Below are positions 45,717 to 55,228 of a stretch of DNA of 64,000 nucleotides, in pieces (position 1 is the first letter of the stretch; each line of letters begins with the position of its first letter). Made by a program: the position numbers and the translations under genes. The notes under the pieces were generated by a model that was not told the origin of the DNA, ran no database searches, and was given only the letters and a program-made list of their open reading frames with translations. The stretch is taken from contig NZ_JACHYN010000001.1 of the NCBI RefSeq assembly GCF_014192915.1, forward strand, positions 620,001 to 684,000, in the 5' to 3' direction. Source of the DNA: Azospirillum sp. OGB3 (GTDB taxonomy: Bacteria; Pseudomonadota; Alphaproteobacteria; Azospirillales; Azospirillaceae).

Positions 45717-45984
45717 CCGAGGGGTCGGGGTCCGGAGGCGATTTTTCGCGTCGATGGGCGAACGGGCGCAAACTACCACATCTTATTGGATTGGGCATCT
45801 CCGCATCTCGGCGGTGCGGCACGCCTTTTCCTCTTACCCCCGTCTTGCGCCGTCCCCCCTTCTATCGAGGCGGAATGTCTGCGTGCCTGCCGTCGGACCG
45901 GCCTATAGACGCGCCGAAGGGTCGTTTCGTGAAACAACCTTTTCACTCGACTCGCGTCGGTCCTACCGCCAAATTGTCGGTACC

Positions 45985-46860
45985 ATGACGGCACGAACCG
46001 TTTCCGACGCCTGTTCCGGTGCGCCTGACACCCCGCCGGACTTCACCGTCCGCTTCTGGGGCGTGCGTGGCAGCATCGCTTCCCCGGGACCGGACACGGT
46101 CCGCTACGGCGGCAACACCCCCTGCGTCGAGCTGCGCTGCGGGGACGCTCTCCTGGTCCTCGACGCCGGTACCGGCCTGCGCCCGCTGGGCGAGGCGCTG
46201 ATGCGCCAGGGAGAGCCGGTGGACGTCGATCTGCTGCTGACCCACAGCCATCTCGACCACATCTGCGGCCTGCCCTTCTTCGCGCCGGCCTTCGACGCGG
46301 CCAGTCGCGTGCGGATCAGGGCCGGCCATCTGGAGCGGGAGCGGACGATGCGCTCCGTCCTGGAATGCATGATGTCGGCGCCGCTGTTCCCGGTGCCGGT
46401 GGAGATCTTCCGGGCCGACTGCACCTTCCACGACTTCGTCAGCGGCGAGACGCTGGCGGTGAAGCCGGGCGTCACCGTGCGCACCGCCGCGCTGAACCAC
46501 CCGGACGGGGCCACCGGCTACCGCGTGGAGTTCGCTGGGCGCAGCCTGTGCTACGTCACCGACACCGAGCACCCCGCCGCCGGGCGCGACCCCGCCGTGA
46601 TGGAGCTGGTGCGCGGCAGCGACCTGCTGATCTACGACTGCACCTACACCGACGCCGAATACGCCGCCCGTGTCGGCTGGGGCCATTCGACCTGGGAGGA
46701 GTGCCTGCGCATCGCCGACGAGGCCGATGTGAAGCGCGCGGTCATCTTCCACCACGATCCCCGGCGCAGCGACGCCGAGCTGGACGTCATCGCCACCGCC
46801 GCCGAGGCCCGGCGCCCCGGCACGCTGGTCGCCCGCGAAGGCATGGCGCTCCCTCTCTGA
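45985..46860 (+). CDS. Metallo-beta-lactamase fold hydrolase
   Basis: A 291-residue MBL-fold protein of the phosphodiesterase/PhnP-like kind. The core has RFWGVRGSIASPG, VLDAGTGLRPLG and zinc motif THSHLDHICGLPFF. Further ligands are in NHPDGATGYRVE, YVTDTEH and the C-terminal FHHDPRRSD. Such proteins hydrolyse cyclic or phosphodiester bonds; I recall them as often linked with signalling domains, but here it stands alone. The start ATG 45985 leaves a 268-nt gap to the DUF2786 gene, in which no clear promoter was found. Confidence 0.88.
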   Translation: MTARTVSDACSGAPDTPPDFTVRFWGVRGSIASPGPDTVRYGGNTPCVELRCGDALLVLDAGTGLRPLGEALMRQGEPVDVDLLLTHSHLDHICGLPFFAPAFDAASRVRIRAGHLERERTMRSVLECMMSAPLFPVPVEIFRADCTFHDFVSGETLAVKPGVTVRTAALNHPDGATGYRVEFAGRSLCYVTDTEHPAAGRDPAVMELVRGSDLLIYDCTYTDAEYAARVGWGHSTWEECLRIADEADVKRAVIFHHDPRRSDAELDVIATAAEARRPGTLVAREGMALPL

Positions 46861-46946
46861 ATCGTCCTCTCTGACTGGACACCTATCCCGTTGGACAGTG
46901 ATGCGCCAGGGACACGGCCAAGCCTCCGTTCGCGTCCCGTGGCCCG

Positions 46947-46978
46947 TTGTCACTGCCGGATCGTGTGACAATTATGGT
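46947..46978. promoter_or_regulatory. Operator-like inverted repeat upstream of the M15 lipoprotein gene
   Basis: TTGTCAC at 46947-46953 and GTGACAA at 46965-46971 are perfect inverted arms 11 nt apart. TTGTCA could be a -35 element and TATGGT at 46973 a -10 (20-nt spacing, too long), so the repeat is more likely a regulator binding site next to an unclear promoter. Confidence 0.4.
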
Positions 46979-47021
46979 ATGAAAACCGCCTGCAACCGCA
47001 GAGAGAACTCTGGGGAGACGC

Positions 47022-47831
47022 ATGCGGCATCTTCTGCGCTTATCGTTGCTGGGCCTGCTCGCCGGCGGAACGCTCGCCGGCTGCGCCTCCACTCCGGGTC
47101 CCCAGGCCTCGTTCGATGGCGGCCCCCGCTCGATCACCCTGCACCATCCCGCCAGCGGCGAGACGGTCAGCGTCACCTACCGCCGCGCCGACGGGTATGA
47201 CCCGCAGGCCCTGGACCGCATCGCCACCCTGTTCCGCGACCGCCGCACCGGCGAAACGGTGCCCGTCGATCCCACGCTGGTGGAGCTTCTGGCCGACCTG
47301 CGGGACCGCTGCGGTGCCGACGCCGACACGCCGGTCCACATCACCTCGGGCTACCGCTCGCCGCTGACCAACGTCACGCTGGCGCGCAGCAACCCGAACG
47401 TGGCGGAAAACAGCTATCACCTGCGCGGGCAGGCCGCCGACATCTCCATCCCCGGCGTCCCGCCCCGCCGTCTCGCCGACGAGGCCGCGGCCCTGCAACG
47501 CGGCGGCTACGCGCTCTACCCCCACACCGGCCACGTCCATGTCGACACCGGCCCGGTCCGCACCTGGAGCCCGAAGGGCGGCGACCCACGCATCCTCGAG
47601 GCCAGGGCGACCCCAAAGGCCGCGTCGGGCAAGGCGGTCGCCGCCAAGGCATCACCCGCTCCCCGGACACAGGTCGCGGCGGCGGAGCCCGCCCCGCCGA
47701 AGCGCCCTCCGGCCAAGGCCGCGCCCGCCGCCTCTCCGGCGAAGGGCAACGACGCCGACCTCGCCCGCGTCCGCATGGTGCTGGCCTCCCTCAAGGAGCA
47801 GCCGGAGCCTGCGGCGAAGAAGAAGCCCTGA
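47022..47831 (+). CDS. DUF882 / M15 family murein endopeptidase-like lipoprotein
   Basis: A 269-residue protein with lipobox LAGC (Cys21). Residues 35-185 form the peptidase M15_2 (YcbK-like) domain: SGYRSPLTNVTL, zinc ligands in SYHLRGQAADI and GHVHVDTGPVRTW. Such enzymes trim peptidoglycan peptides. The C-terminal 85 residues are Ala/Pro/Lys-rich and probably span the periplasm or bind the wall. ATG 47022 follows GGGGAG. It converges on the ABC operon with a 3-nt gap. Confidence 0.88.
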   Translation: MRHLLRLSLLGLLAGGTLAGCASTPGPQASFDGGPRSITLHHPASGETVSVTYRRADGYDPQALDRIATLFRDRRTGETVPVDPTLVELLADLRDRCGADADTPVHITSGYRSPLTNVTLARSNPNVAENSYHLRGQAADISIPGVPPRRLADEAAALQRGGYALYPHTGHVHVDTGPVRTWSPKGGDPRILEARATPKAASGKAVAAKASPAPRTQVAAAEPAPPKRPPAKAAPAASPAKGNDADLARVRMVLASLKEQPEPAAKKKP

Positions 47832-47834
47832 GGT

Positions 47835-49004
47835 TTACCGATACGGGTCCGCCGCGTCGCGCAGGCCGTCGCCGAGGAAGTTGAAGCTCAGCACGGTCAC
47901 GATCACCGGCAACACCGGCAGCATCAACCAGGGGTACAGCGCCACCACGTTGATGTTCTGCGCCTCGGTCAGCAGCACCCCCCAGCTGGTGATCGGCGGG
48001 CGCAGGCCGAGGCCGAGGAAGCTCAGCGCCGTCTCGCCCAGGATCATGCCGGGGATGGCCAGCGTCGCCGAGGCGATCAGGTGGCTCATGAAGCTGGGCA
48101 GCAGATGCCGCCCGATGATGCGCGCCGGGCTGGCGCCCATCAGCTGGGCGGCCGTGGTGAAGTCCTCCTCGCGCAGGGCCAGCAGCTTGGACCGCACGGC
48201 GCGGGCGAGGCCCGTCCATTCCAGAAGGCCCAGGATCACCGTGATCCCGAAATAGATGAAGATCGGGTTCCAGGTGACGGGCAGGGCGGCGGACAGGGCC
48301 ATCCACAGCGGCAGCTCGGGGAAGGAGCGGATGATCTCGATCAGCCGCTGGATCAGGTTGTCCACCCAGCCGCCGTAATAGCCGGCGATGCCGCCGATCA
48401 CGATCCCCAACACGAAGCTGACCGCGACGCCGATCAGCCCGATGGTCAGCGAGATGCGCGTCCCGTAGATCATCCGCGACAGCAGGTCCCGCCCCAGCCG
48501 GTCGGTGCCCATCAGGAACAGCGTGCCGCCGTCGGCCGGGCAGGCGAGGTGCCAGTCGCTCTCCACCAGCCCCCAGAATTCATAGCGGTCGCCGCGGCAG
48601 AAGAAGCGGATCGGCTGCACCTTCGCAGGATCGGGCGTGTACTCCCGCTTCAGGATCTCCATGTCCAGCCGGTAGCTGTAGCCGTAGACGAAGGGGCCGA
48701 CGAATTGCCCCTCGTGGAACAGGTGCACGGTCTGCGGAGGGGCGTGGATGAAGTGGGAGTTGCGGCTGTCCACCGCGTAGGGGGCCAGGACCTCGCTGAC
48801 CAGGGTCGAGGCGTAGAGCAGCAGCAGCACGATCCCCGACGCCACCGCCAGCTTGTGCCGCCGCAGCTTCCACCAGACCATCCGCCATTGCGAGGCGGTG
48901 GTGAAGCGCTCCTGCTCCGGCGACAGCCGTTCGACCTCGTCGGGGTCCCAAGGCGCCGTGTCGACGGTGTGGGGCAGGGGCGTCTGGGTCGGAAGGGCGC
49001 TCAT
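47835..49004 (-). CDS. Oligopeptide-type ABC transporter permease (YejE-like)
   Basis: A 389-residue DppC/YejE-type permease. An N-terminal cytoplasmic segment of about 45 residues precedes the first helix (LAVASGIVLLLLYASTLVSEVLAPY). A 100-residue periplasmic loop contains two Cys, as in YejE. The core follows with GTDRLGRDLLSRMIYGTRISL, the ATPase-coupling EAA-like AQLMGASPARIIGRHLLP, and the end FNFLGDGLRDAADPYR. It is the last gene of the importer operon and overlaps the preceding permease by 4 nt. Confidence 0.9.
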   Translation of the reverse strand: MSALPTQTPLPHTVDTAPWDPDEVERLSPEQERFTTASQWRMVWWKLRRHKLAVASGIVLLLLYASTLVSEVLAPYAVDSRNSHFIHAPPQTVHLFHEGQFVGPFVYGYSYRLDMEILKREYTPDPAKVQPIRFFCRGDRYEFWGLVESDWHLACPADGGTLFLMGTDRLGRDLLSRMIYGTRISLTIGLIGVAVSFVLGIVIGGIAGYYGGWVDNLIQRLIEIIRSFPELPLWMALSAALPVTWNPIFIYFGITVILGLLEWTGLARAVRSKLLALREEDFTTAAQLMGASPARIIGRHLLPSFMSHLIASATLAIPGMILGETALSFLGLGLRPPITSWGVLLTEAQNINVVALYPWLMLPVLPVIVTVLSFNFLGDGLRDAADPYR

Positions 49005-49999
49005 CGGCTGGCTCCTCCGCTCAGGCGGATTCGCGGGTCGAGCGCGGCCAGCGCCAGATCGGACAGGAAGACGCCGATCACCGTCAGCACGGCCAGAAAC
49101 ATCAGGAAGGACCCGGCCAGATACATGTCCTGGCTGCGCAGCGCCTGGAGCAGCATCGGCCCCGTCGTCGGCAGCGACATCACCACCGACACGATGGCGG
49201 CGCCGGAGACGACCTGCGGCAGCAGGTTGCCGATGTCCGACACGAAGGGGTTCAGCGCGACGCGCAGCGGGTATTTCACCAGCGCCCGGCCCGGCGGCAG
49301 GCCCTTAGCCCGCGCGGTGACGACGTAGGGCTTGTGCAGCTCGTCCAGCAGGTTGGCGCGCAGGCGGCGGATCATCGCGGCGGTGCCGGCGGTGCCGATG
49401 ACGATCACCGGAATCCACATGTGCTCGAACACGCTCATCGCCTTGCCCCAGCTCCAGGGCTGGCCGATGTAGCGCGGGTCCATCAGCCCGCCGATCGAGG
49501 TGCCGAACCACACGTTGGCGAAATACAGCATGACCAGCGCCAGAAGGAAGCTCGGCGTCGCCAGCCCCAGGAAGCCGAGGAAGGTCAGGACATAGTCGCC
49601 CAGGCTGTACTGCCGCGTCGCCGAATAGATGCCGATGGGGAAGGACACCACCCAGATGAACAGGATGGTCGCAAAGGACACGATGGCGGTCAGCGACAGC
49701 CGGTCGCCCACCACGTCGGCGACCGGCAGGTTGTATTCGAAGGAATAGCCGAAGTCGCCGCGCAGCATGCCGGCCAGCCACAGCGCGTACTGCTCGTGCA
49801 TCGGCCGGTCGAGCCCGTAGGTCTCGCGCAGCATGGCCATCCGGCCCTGGTCCATGCTCTCGCCCCGGCTCTGCATTTCGTTGACCAGCGTGGTCAGATA
49901 GTCGCCGGGGGGAAGCTGGATGATGACGAAGGTGATGACGCTGATCGCCAGCAGCGTCGGGATCATGATGAGGATGCGGCGGATCACGTAGCCCAGCAT
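49001..49999 (-). CDS. Oligopeptide-type ABC transporter permease (YejB-like)
   Basis: A 332-residue DppB/YejB permease with six helices: the first in ILIMIPTLLAISVITFVIIQ, then the periplasmic QLPPGDYLTTLVNEMQSRGE region. The coupling loop is around RAKGLPPGRALVKYPLRVALNPF. It ends FLSDLALAALDPRIRLSG, standard for the group. It is 4 nt from the binding-protein gene and overlaps the YejE-like gene. Confidence 0.92.
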   Translation of the reverse strand: MLGYVIRRILIMIPTLLAISVITFVIIQLPPGDYLTTLVNEMQSRGESMDQGRMAMLRETYGLDRPMHEQYALWLAGMLRGDFGYSFEYNLPVADVVGDRLSLTAIVSFATILFIWVVSFPIGIYSATRQYSLGDYVLTFLGFLGLATPSFLLALVMLYFANVWFGTSIGGLMDPRYIGQPWSWGKAMSVFEHMWIPVIVIGTAGTAAMIRRLRANLLDELHKPYVVTARAKGLPPGRALVKYPLRVALNPFVSDIGNLLPQVVSGAAIVSVVMSLPTTGPMLLQALRSQDMYLAGSFLMFLAVLTVIGVFLSDLALAALDPRIRLSGGASR

Positions 50000-50003
50000 G
50001 GCC

Positions 50004-51896
50004 TCACCCCTTTCCGTCGAACCAGAAGCCGTCAGGCCGGTACAGCCCGAAATGCGCGCCGGGGTCGTAGTTGAACAGACCCTCCTCCGGCACGTTGCGC
50101 AGGGTGCGGCGCGCCACCACCGGCTGCGGCACCCCGGCCACCGTGCCGATGGTGAAGACCTGCTCGGCGTTGAGCGTCAGGATGCGCGTCCAGGCCGCCG
50201 CCCGCCCCGCCTCGTCCGGCGCGTCGCGCCAGGCGCGGAAGGCCTCCAGCAGGTCGCGCGCCTCGGGCATGTCGGGGCGCTCGCCGTCCTTGCCCATGGT
50301 CTGGAAGAACTGGCCCCATTTCGGCCACTGGTACTTGGCCTGATCGACCGGCACCAGTTCGGCGGGGCTCATCTCCGCGGTGGCGATGGCGTTGTCCAGC
50401 CCGCGCGATATCGACATGCAGGTGTCGCCGGCGAAGATGCGGTTGCGGAACACGTCGAGCTGCGAGGAGCGGATGTAGAGCCGCGCCCCGATGCGTCGCC
50501 AGCCGTCGGCGATCAGCTCCAGCGCGTCGGTCTCCTCCGTGCTCTCCCCGGCGGTCTCCACCACGATCTCCAGCGGGCGGCCGTCGGGCAGCAGGCGGAC
50601 GTCGTTGACGTCGCGCTTGGTCAGGCCAACCTCGTCGAGCAGCCGGTTGGCCTGCTTCACGTCGAATTGCGCCCAGCGGTCGCGGTAGGCCGGCGTCCAG
50701 AGCGGCGAGACCTCCAGCAGCGTGTTGTTGGTCGGAATGGCGAGGCCGTAATAGATGACCTGGTTCATCTCCTCGCGGTCGATGGCCAGCGACAGGGCGC
50801 GGCGGTAGCGCACGTCCCGGTTCAGCGCGCGCCATACCGGGTCGTTGCAGTTCAGATTGGGGAACAGCGCCATCTGCGCCCCGATGCCGGTGCGCCACAA
50901 CGTGACCCGTTGGTCGTTGCGCTTCGCCCCCTGCTTCAGGAAGGTGTAGTTGTCGAACCGCAGGTAGCGCGCCTGGAGGTCGCTCTCGCCCGCCCCCGTC
51001 TTTGCCGGGATGATCTTGGCGTCGGCCACCGTCATGATGATCCGGTCGATGTAGGGCAACTGCCGTCCCGCCGGGTCCACACGATGGAAATAGGGATTCC
51101 TTACGAAGATGAAACGGTCCGCGGGCGGCGCGGTCGTCGGCACCCAGGGCTGCAGGGTCGGCAGGTCCGGGTTGTCGAACTCGGTCAGATTGTCCTTGCG
51201 GTTGTGAAGCTGCTGCCAGCTTTTCTGCCGCTCCGCCTCCACCCGCTGCTTCAGTTCCAGCGGCTCGGTGAAGCGGGGGTGGAAGCGCCGCAGGTAATGG
51301 GCCGGGGCGTAGATCTCCACCGGCTTGGCCCCGGCCAGCATCGGCAGGAAGAAGGGGTTGGGGCGCGACCACGTGTAGCGCACCGCGGCGGCGTCCAGCA
51401 CCTCGAACGTGGGCGCCTCCCCGGCCACCAGCATCTCCGGCGGCGGCCCGCCGGGGGAGCGCTTGGCGTTGTTGGCCATGTCCTCCCACCAGTAGCGGAA
51501 GTCCTCCGCCGTGAAGGGATGGCCGTCCGACCAGCGGTGGCCGCGGCGCAGCGTGAAGGTGAAGATCCGCCCCTCCTCCACGTCCACCCGCTCCAGGATG
51601 TCGGGGACGATGCGCAGGTTCGGGGTCAGCGCGACCAGCCGGGCGTAGCTGTAGACGTAGATCAGCCGGGTGTCCTTGGTCCGCGCCATCAGCAGGCGCA
51701 GGTCGCCGCCATGACGCCCCGGCGATTGCCACGCGCGGTCCATCGGCTCGACCAGCGGGGTGAGCGGCAGCCGCTTCTCCACCGGCGGCAGCGATCCGGC
51801 ACCGACCGCGTTCTCCAGCATCGGCGTCTCGACCGCGTCGAAGGCGCTGAGCCCGAGGAAGGCGAGCAGCAGCAGGGCGGGGCGGGCCAGCCTCAT
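50004..51896 (-). CDS. ABC transporter substrate-binding protein, family 5
   Basis: A 630-residue periplasmic binding protein of the SBP_bac_5 type, which in Yej systems binds peptides. The signal peptide is LARPALLLLAFLGLSAFDA. Landmarks are FTLRRGHRWSDGHPFTAEDFRYWW, VRYRRALSLAIDREEMNQVIYYG and the C-terminal YRPDGFWFDGKG. ATG 51896 is preceded by GAGG; GTG 51899 directly before it is possible. The gene lies between the ATPase (one-base overlap) and the permeases. Ligand unknown: peptide, opine or microcin-like compound. Confidence 0.9.
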   Translation of the reverse strand: MRLARPALLLLAFLGLSAFDAVETPMLENAVGAGSLPPVEKRLPLTPLVEPMDRAWQSPGRHGGDLRLLMARTKDTRLIYVYSYARLVALTPNLRIVPDILERVDVEEGRIFTFTLRRGHRWSDGHPFTAEDFRYWWEDMANNAKRSPGGPPPEMLVAGEAPTFEVLDAAAVRYTWSRPNPFFLPMLAGAKPVEIYAPAHYLRRFHPRFTEPLELKQRVEAERQKSWQQLHNRKDNLTEFDNPDLPTLQPWVPTTAPPADRFIFVRNPYFHRVDPAGRQLPYIDRIIMTVADAKIIPAKTGAGESDLQARYLRFDNYTFLKQGAKRNDQRVTLWRTGIGAQMALFPNLNCNDPVWRALNRDVRYRRALSLAIDREEMNQVIYYGLAIPTNNTLLEVSPLWTPAYRDRWAQFDVKQANRLLDEVGLTKRDVNDVRLLPDGRPLEIVVETAGESTEETDALELIADGWRRIGARLYIRSSQLDVFRNRIFAGDTCMSISRGLDNAIATAEMSPAELVPVDQAKYQWPKWGQFFQTMGKDGERPDMPEARDLLEAFRAWRDAPDEAGRAAAWTRILTLNAEQVFTIGTVAGVPQPVVARRTLRNVPEEGLFNYDPGAHFGLYRPDGFWFDGKG

Positions 51897-53779
51897 CACG
51901 CCACCTCACGCACACGGATGGCGGCGTCGGCGCGCACGCAATGGCCGCCGCCGAGATCGACCAGATGGGGCTGGTGGTCCTCGTCGATGGTGAAGGGGGC
52001 GGGCCAGCGCGCAGGGTCGGAGGCGCGGCCCTCCTCCAGGTCGGTCAGCGACAGCGGGCGGCTGGGGTCCGGCTCCGGAACGGCGGCCAGCAGGGCGCGG
52101 GTGTAGGGGTGGACCGGGTTTCGGAACAGCGCCTCGCGCGGGGCCGACTCGACGATCCGGCCGCGGCACATCACCAGGATGCGGTCGGCCATGTAATCCA
52201 CCACCGCCAGATTGTGGCTGACGAACAGGTAGGTCAGGCCAAGCCGTTCCTTCAGGTCCTTCAGCAGGTTCAGCACCTGCGCCTGGATCGATACGTCGAG
52301 CGCCGACACCGGCTCGTCGAGCAGCAGAAGCTCGGGCCGCAGCGCCAGCGCGCGGGCGATGCCGATGCGCTGGCGCTGGCCGCCGGAGAAGCTGTGCGGG
52401 TAGCGGCGCAGATGCCGGGCGTCCAGCCCGACCAGCCCCATCAGCTCCTTCACCCGCGCGGCGCGCTCCGCCTCGTCGCCGATGCCGTGGATGACCAGCG
52501 GTTCGGCGACGATGTCGAAGACGGTCATCCGCGGGTTCAGGGAACCGAAGGGGTCCTGGAAGACGAACTGCACCTTGCGGCGGAAGGCGGTGAGCGCGGC
52601 GCCCTCCAGACCCAGCACGTCGACGATCCGGCCGTGGTCGTTGAAGCGGACGTTGCCGGCGTCCGGGGTCAGGGCGCGCATCAGGATCTTCGACAGGGTG
52701 GTCTTGCCGCAGCCCGACTCGCCGACCAGCCCGACGCATTCGCCGCGCGCGATGGCGAAGCTGACATCGTCCACCGCCAGCGTGCCCGCCCCGGCCTTGG
52801 CGCCGAACCAGCCGGCCTTGCGCGCGCCGTAGCGCTTGCGCACCCCCTCCACCGCCAGCAGCGGCCCCACCGCGTCGGCGCCGGGCGGCCAGGGCTGGTG
52901 GTCCTTCTCCAGCAGGCTGCCGCCCTGCGACGTAATCGAGCGGATCGGCACCAGCCGTTCCCCCAGCGCCATGTGGAAGCGCGGAACGGCGCGCAGCAGC
53001 GCCTTCAGGTAAGGGTGGCGCGGATCGGCGAAGATGTCCTCGCGCGTGCCGGATTCCATGATCCGCCCGCGGTGCATCACCACCACCTCGTCGGCGAGGT
53101 TGGCGACGACCCCCAGGTCGTGGGTGATGAGCAGGACGGCCATCCCGAGATCGGCCTGGAGGTCCTTGATCAGCTTCAGGATCTGCGCCTGGATGGTGAC
53201 GTCCAGCGCGGTCGTCGGCTCGTCGGCGATCAGCAGGGCGGGGCGGCAGACCAGCGCCATGGCGATCATCGCGCGCTGGCGCAGGCCCCCCGACAGCTCG
53301 AACGGGTAGGTGTCCAGCGCCCGCTTCGGGTCGGGGAAGCGCACCCGGCGCAGCATGTCCTCGGCCTGGGCGCGGGCCTGCCGTGCGGTCACCCGCTGGT
53401 GCAGCCGAACCGCCTCGCCCACCTGGTCGCCCACCGTGTGCAGGGGCGACAGCGAGGTCATCGGTTCCTGGAAGATGATCGAGATGCGGCCGCCGCGCAG
53501 CGCCCGCATCGCCGTGCCGTCGGCCTTCAGCCCGGCGATGTCGACGGGGCCGGCGCCGTCGTCGAACATTATTTGCCCGTCCGCGATGGTGGCGTTGCGG
53601 GGCAGGATGCGCAGGATCGACTGCGCCGCCACCGACTTGCCCGATCCGGACTCCCCGACCAGGGCGACGGTGGAGCCGGCCCGCACCCGGAAGGACACGC
53701 CGCGCACCGCGTGGACCACGCCGCCCGGCACTTGGAAATCGACCTTCAGGTCCTCCACCCGGAGCAGCGTGCGGCTCAT
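51896..53779 (-). CDS. ABC transporter ATPase with two nucleotide-binding domains (YejF-like)
   Basis: A 627-residue fused ATPase, equal to DppD plus DppF. First domain: Walker A GESGSGKS at about 40, signature LSGGLRQR, Walker [13 protein letters not shown], followed by an oligopeptide ABC C-terminal extension ([13 protein letters not shown]). Second domain: Walker [13 protein letters not shown], signature [15 protein letters not shown], Walker [13 protein letters not shown], and [12 protein letters not shown]. All motifs are intact, in contrast to the exporter 3 kb upstream. It overlaps both neighbours by 1-4 nt. Confidence 0.95.
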   Translation of the reverse strand: MSRTLLRVEDLKVDFQVPGGVVHAVRGVSFRVRAGSTVALVGESGSGKSVAAQSILRILPRNATIADGQIMFDDGAGPVDIAGLKADGTAMRALRGGRISIIFQEPMTSLSPLHTVGDQVGEAVRLHQRVTARQARAQAEDMLRRVRFPDPKRALDTYPFELSGGLRQRAMIAMALVCRPALLIADEPTTALDVTIQAQILKLIKDLQADLGMAVLLITHDLGVVANLADEVVVMHRGRIMESGTREDIFADPRHPYLKALLRAVPRFHMALGERLVPIRSITSQGGSLLEKDHQPWPPGADAVGPLLAVEGVRKRYGARKAGWFGAKAGAGTLAVDDVSFAIARGECVGLVGESGCGKTTLSKILMRALTPDAGNVRFNDHGRIVDVLGLEGAALTAFRRKVQFVFQDPFGSLNPRMTVFDIVAEPLVIHGIGDEAERAARVKELMGLVGLDARHLRRYPHSFSGGQRQRIGIARALALRPELLLLDEPVSALDVSIQAQVLNLLKDLKERLGLTYLFVSHNLAVVDYMADRILVMCRGRIVESAPREALFRNPVHPYTRALLAAVPEPDPSRPLSLTDLEEGRASDPARWPAPFTIDEDHQPHLVDLGGGHCVRADAAIRVREVA

Positions 53780-54348
53780 GGCGCCGGCCTCTTTTCGTTG
53801 GTGCCTTTCTCGTTGGGATCCTCCGGCGGCTCGATGCCGAGGGCGATCAGGTTGTCCACCGTCACCGCGCTCAGCGCCACGCCGTTGCGCCCGGCGGCGA
53901 GGGCGGCCTGTTCGATCACCGCGTCGAAGCCCTCCAGGTTGCTGTCGAAGCGCAGGGTCGTGCCGCCGCCGCTCAGCGCCGCCTGCATCCAGCCGTCGTC
54001 ACGGCCCCGCTTGGTGGCGTAGTAGCGCAGCTTCAGCCCGGACAGCGCGTCCCAGCGGATGGCGCCGCCCAGCGGCCCGTCCGCCCGCAGGCCCTTGTCG
54101 TCCATGGTCAGGCGGGTCAACTGGCGCTGCAGGGTGCGCGCCGCGAAGACGGCGAACAGCAGCGCGCAGGCCGCCAGCGGCACGGCGATCCAGGGGATGA
54201 CCGGCAGGAAGGCCAGCGGCAGCACCGTCAGCGCCAGTCCCGCCCCGGCCCGCGCGTAGTCGCCGGCCAGCGCCCCGGCAGGGTAGCGCATCTCCGCGAC
54301 GGTCGGCGTCTCCCCGGTCGAGGGGCGGGCCATGGGCAGCTCGGCCAT
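53776..54348 (-). CDS. Small membrane protein with predicted PH-like domain
   Basis: A 190-residue protein with two adjacent membrane helices ([18 protein letters not shown] and [18 protein letters not shown], about 30-70), then a soluble domain with alternating strands ([31 protein letters not shown]) that looks like a bacterial PH/YdbS-type domain. Its tail is charged and disordered. I do not recognise a named family. It overlaps the ATPase gene by 4 nt and starts 3 nt after the deacetylase gene, linking the glycan genes and importer in one transcript. Confidence 0.75.
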   Translation of the reverse strand: MAELPMARPSTGETPTVAEMRYPAGALAGDYARAGAGLALTVLPLAFLPVIPWIAVPLAACALLFAVFAARTLQRQLTRLTMDDKGLRADGPLGGAIRWDALSGLKLRYYATKRGRDDGWMQAALSGGGTTLRFDSNLEGFDAVIEQAALAAGRNGVALSAVTVDNLIALGIEPPEDPNEKGTNEKRPAP

Positions 54349-54351
54349 GTA

Positions 54352-55152
54352 TCAGCGATGTCCTTCTGCGGCGAACAGGGTATCTGCGGACAGCCAGCGG
54401 GCCGCCGGATGGCGGCGGGTCACGGTCAGGAAACGCGCGGTGAAGGCCCAGGTTTCACCGTCCATCGCCAAATGATGGGTCAGCAGGCCGGTCGCCTCCG
54501 CCGCGTCCACCGTACCCAGCCGCCGGGCGCGCAGATGGGCGACCGCCATGCCCAGCGACTCCGCGTCGCCCAGGAAGCGCTTGCCGTCCTTCCAGGCCAC
54601 CGGGTCGATGTGTGTATTGACACACATCATGTTGACGGTTGACACACGTCGCGGCCCGAAAACCGACAGGCCGGCGAAGCCCGCGCCGGGCAAACCGGCC
54701 ATCACGCCGGATGCGATGCGATTCCACGGCGGCACCAGAACGGGCAGGGCGCGCGGCCCGAAGCGGCGGTCCAGCACGCTCCGCCCCTCGGCCAGTTCCG
54801 CCAGAACCGTGGCGGCGGGCCGGTCCGCGCCAAGCTCCGCCTTTTTCGCCGGGGGAGCGGCGTGGTTGGCGTGCGACCAGCCGTGCTGAAGCACCGTGAC
54901 GGTGGGGGCCGCGTCCACAACGGGGACAAGGGCGTCTGTGACGCCCGCCGGGATCACCGCCAGGGCCAGCGGCGCACCGGTTTCGACGGACAGGGCGACC
55001 ATCCGGTCGAGGGCGGGCGTCGGCTCCACGGCGTCGTCGTCGCGCCACCAGAGGGTGGCGGTGCGCCCGGCGGCGGCCCAGGCGTCCAGCTCGGCGGTCA
55101 GCGCGTTCCAACCGGCGCGCGGCGGGCTGTCGGAAGGGGCGGTCATGGTCAT
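54352..55152 (-). CDS. Polysaccharide deacetylase-like (NodB-fold) protein
   Basis: A 266-residue cytosolic protein with a reduced NodB-like barrel. The motif-1 region reads LWWRDDDAVEPTPAL with clustered Asp. Motif 2 is QHGWSHANHAAP, giving the H-x3-H metal pair, and motif 3 is VLVPPWNRIA. No signal peptide, unlike secreted chitin deacetylases, which suggests an intracellular sugar-intermediate substrate. ATG 55152 or 55146 are both possible without a good ribosome site. It carries short inverted repeats at 54607-54648 within the coding sequence. Confidence 0.85.
   Translation of the reverse strand: MTMTAPSDSPPRAGWNALTAELDAWAAAGRTATLWWRDDDAVEPTPALDRMVALSVETGAPLALAVIPAGVTDALVPVVDAAPTVTVLQHGWSHANHAAPPAKKAELGADRPAATVLAELAEGRSVLDRRFGPRALPVLVPPWNRIASGVMAGLPGAGFAGLSVFGPRRVSTVNMMCVNTHIDPVAWKDGKRFLGDAESLGMAVAHLRARRLGTVDAAEATGLLTHHLAMDGETWAFTARFLTVTRRHPAARWLSADTLFAAEGHR
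54607..54648. repeat. Inverted repeat and extra TTGACACA motif inside the deacetylase gene
   Basis: GATGTGTGT at 54607-54615 pairs with ACACACATC at 54620-54628 (4-nt loop). GTTGAC at 54631 and GTTGACACAC at 54638-54647 follow. It forces unusual codons (TCA, ACA, TGT) in an otherwise GC-rich gene. Confidence 0.55.
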
Positions 55153-55228
55153 CGCAAGGCTGGGCCGAGGCAGGGGATCAGCCCCAGCATGGCCCCCGCA
55201 CCGGAAAAATCCAAGCGTCTTGATTGGC

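Noticed and set aside
45924..45935. GTTTCGTGAAAC as a parS site
   Set aside because: A palindrome-like 12-mer lacking the central CACGTG; two bases shorter than parS.
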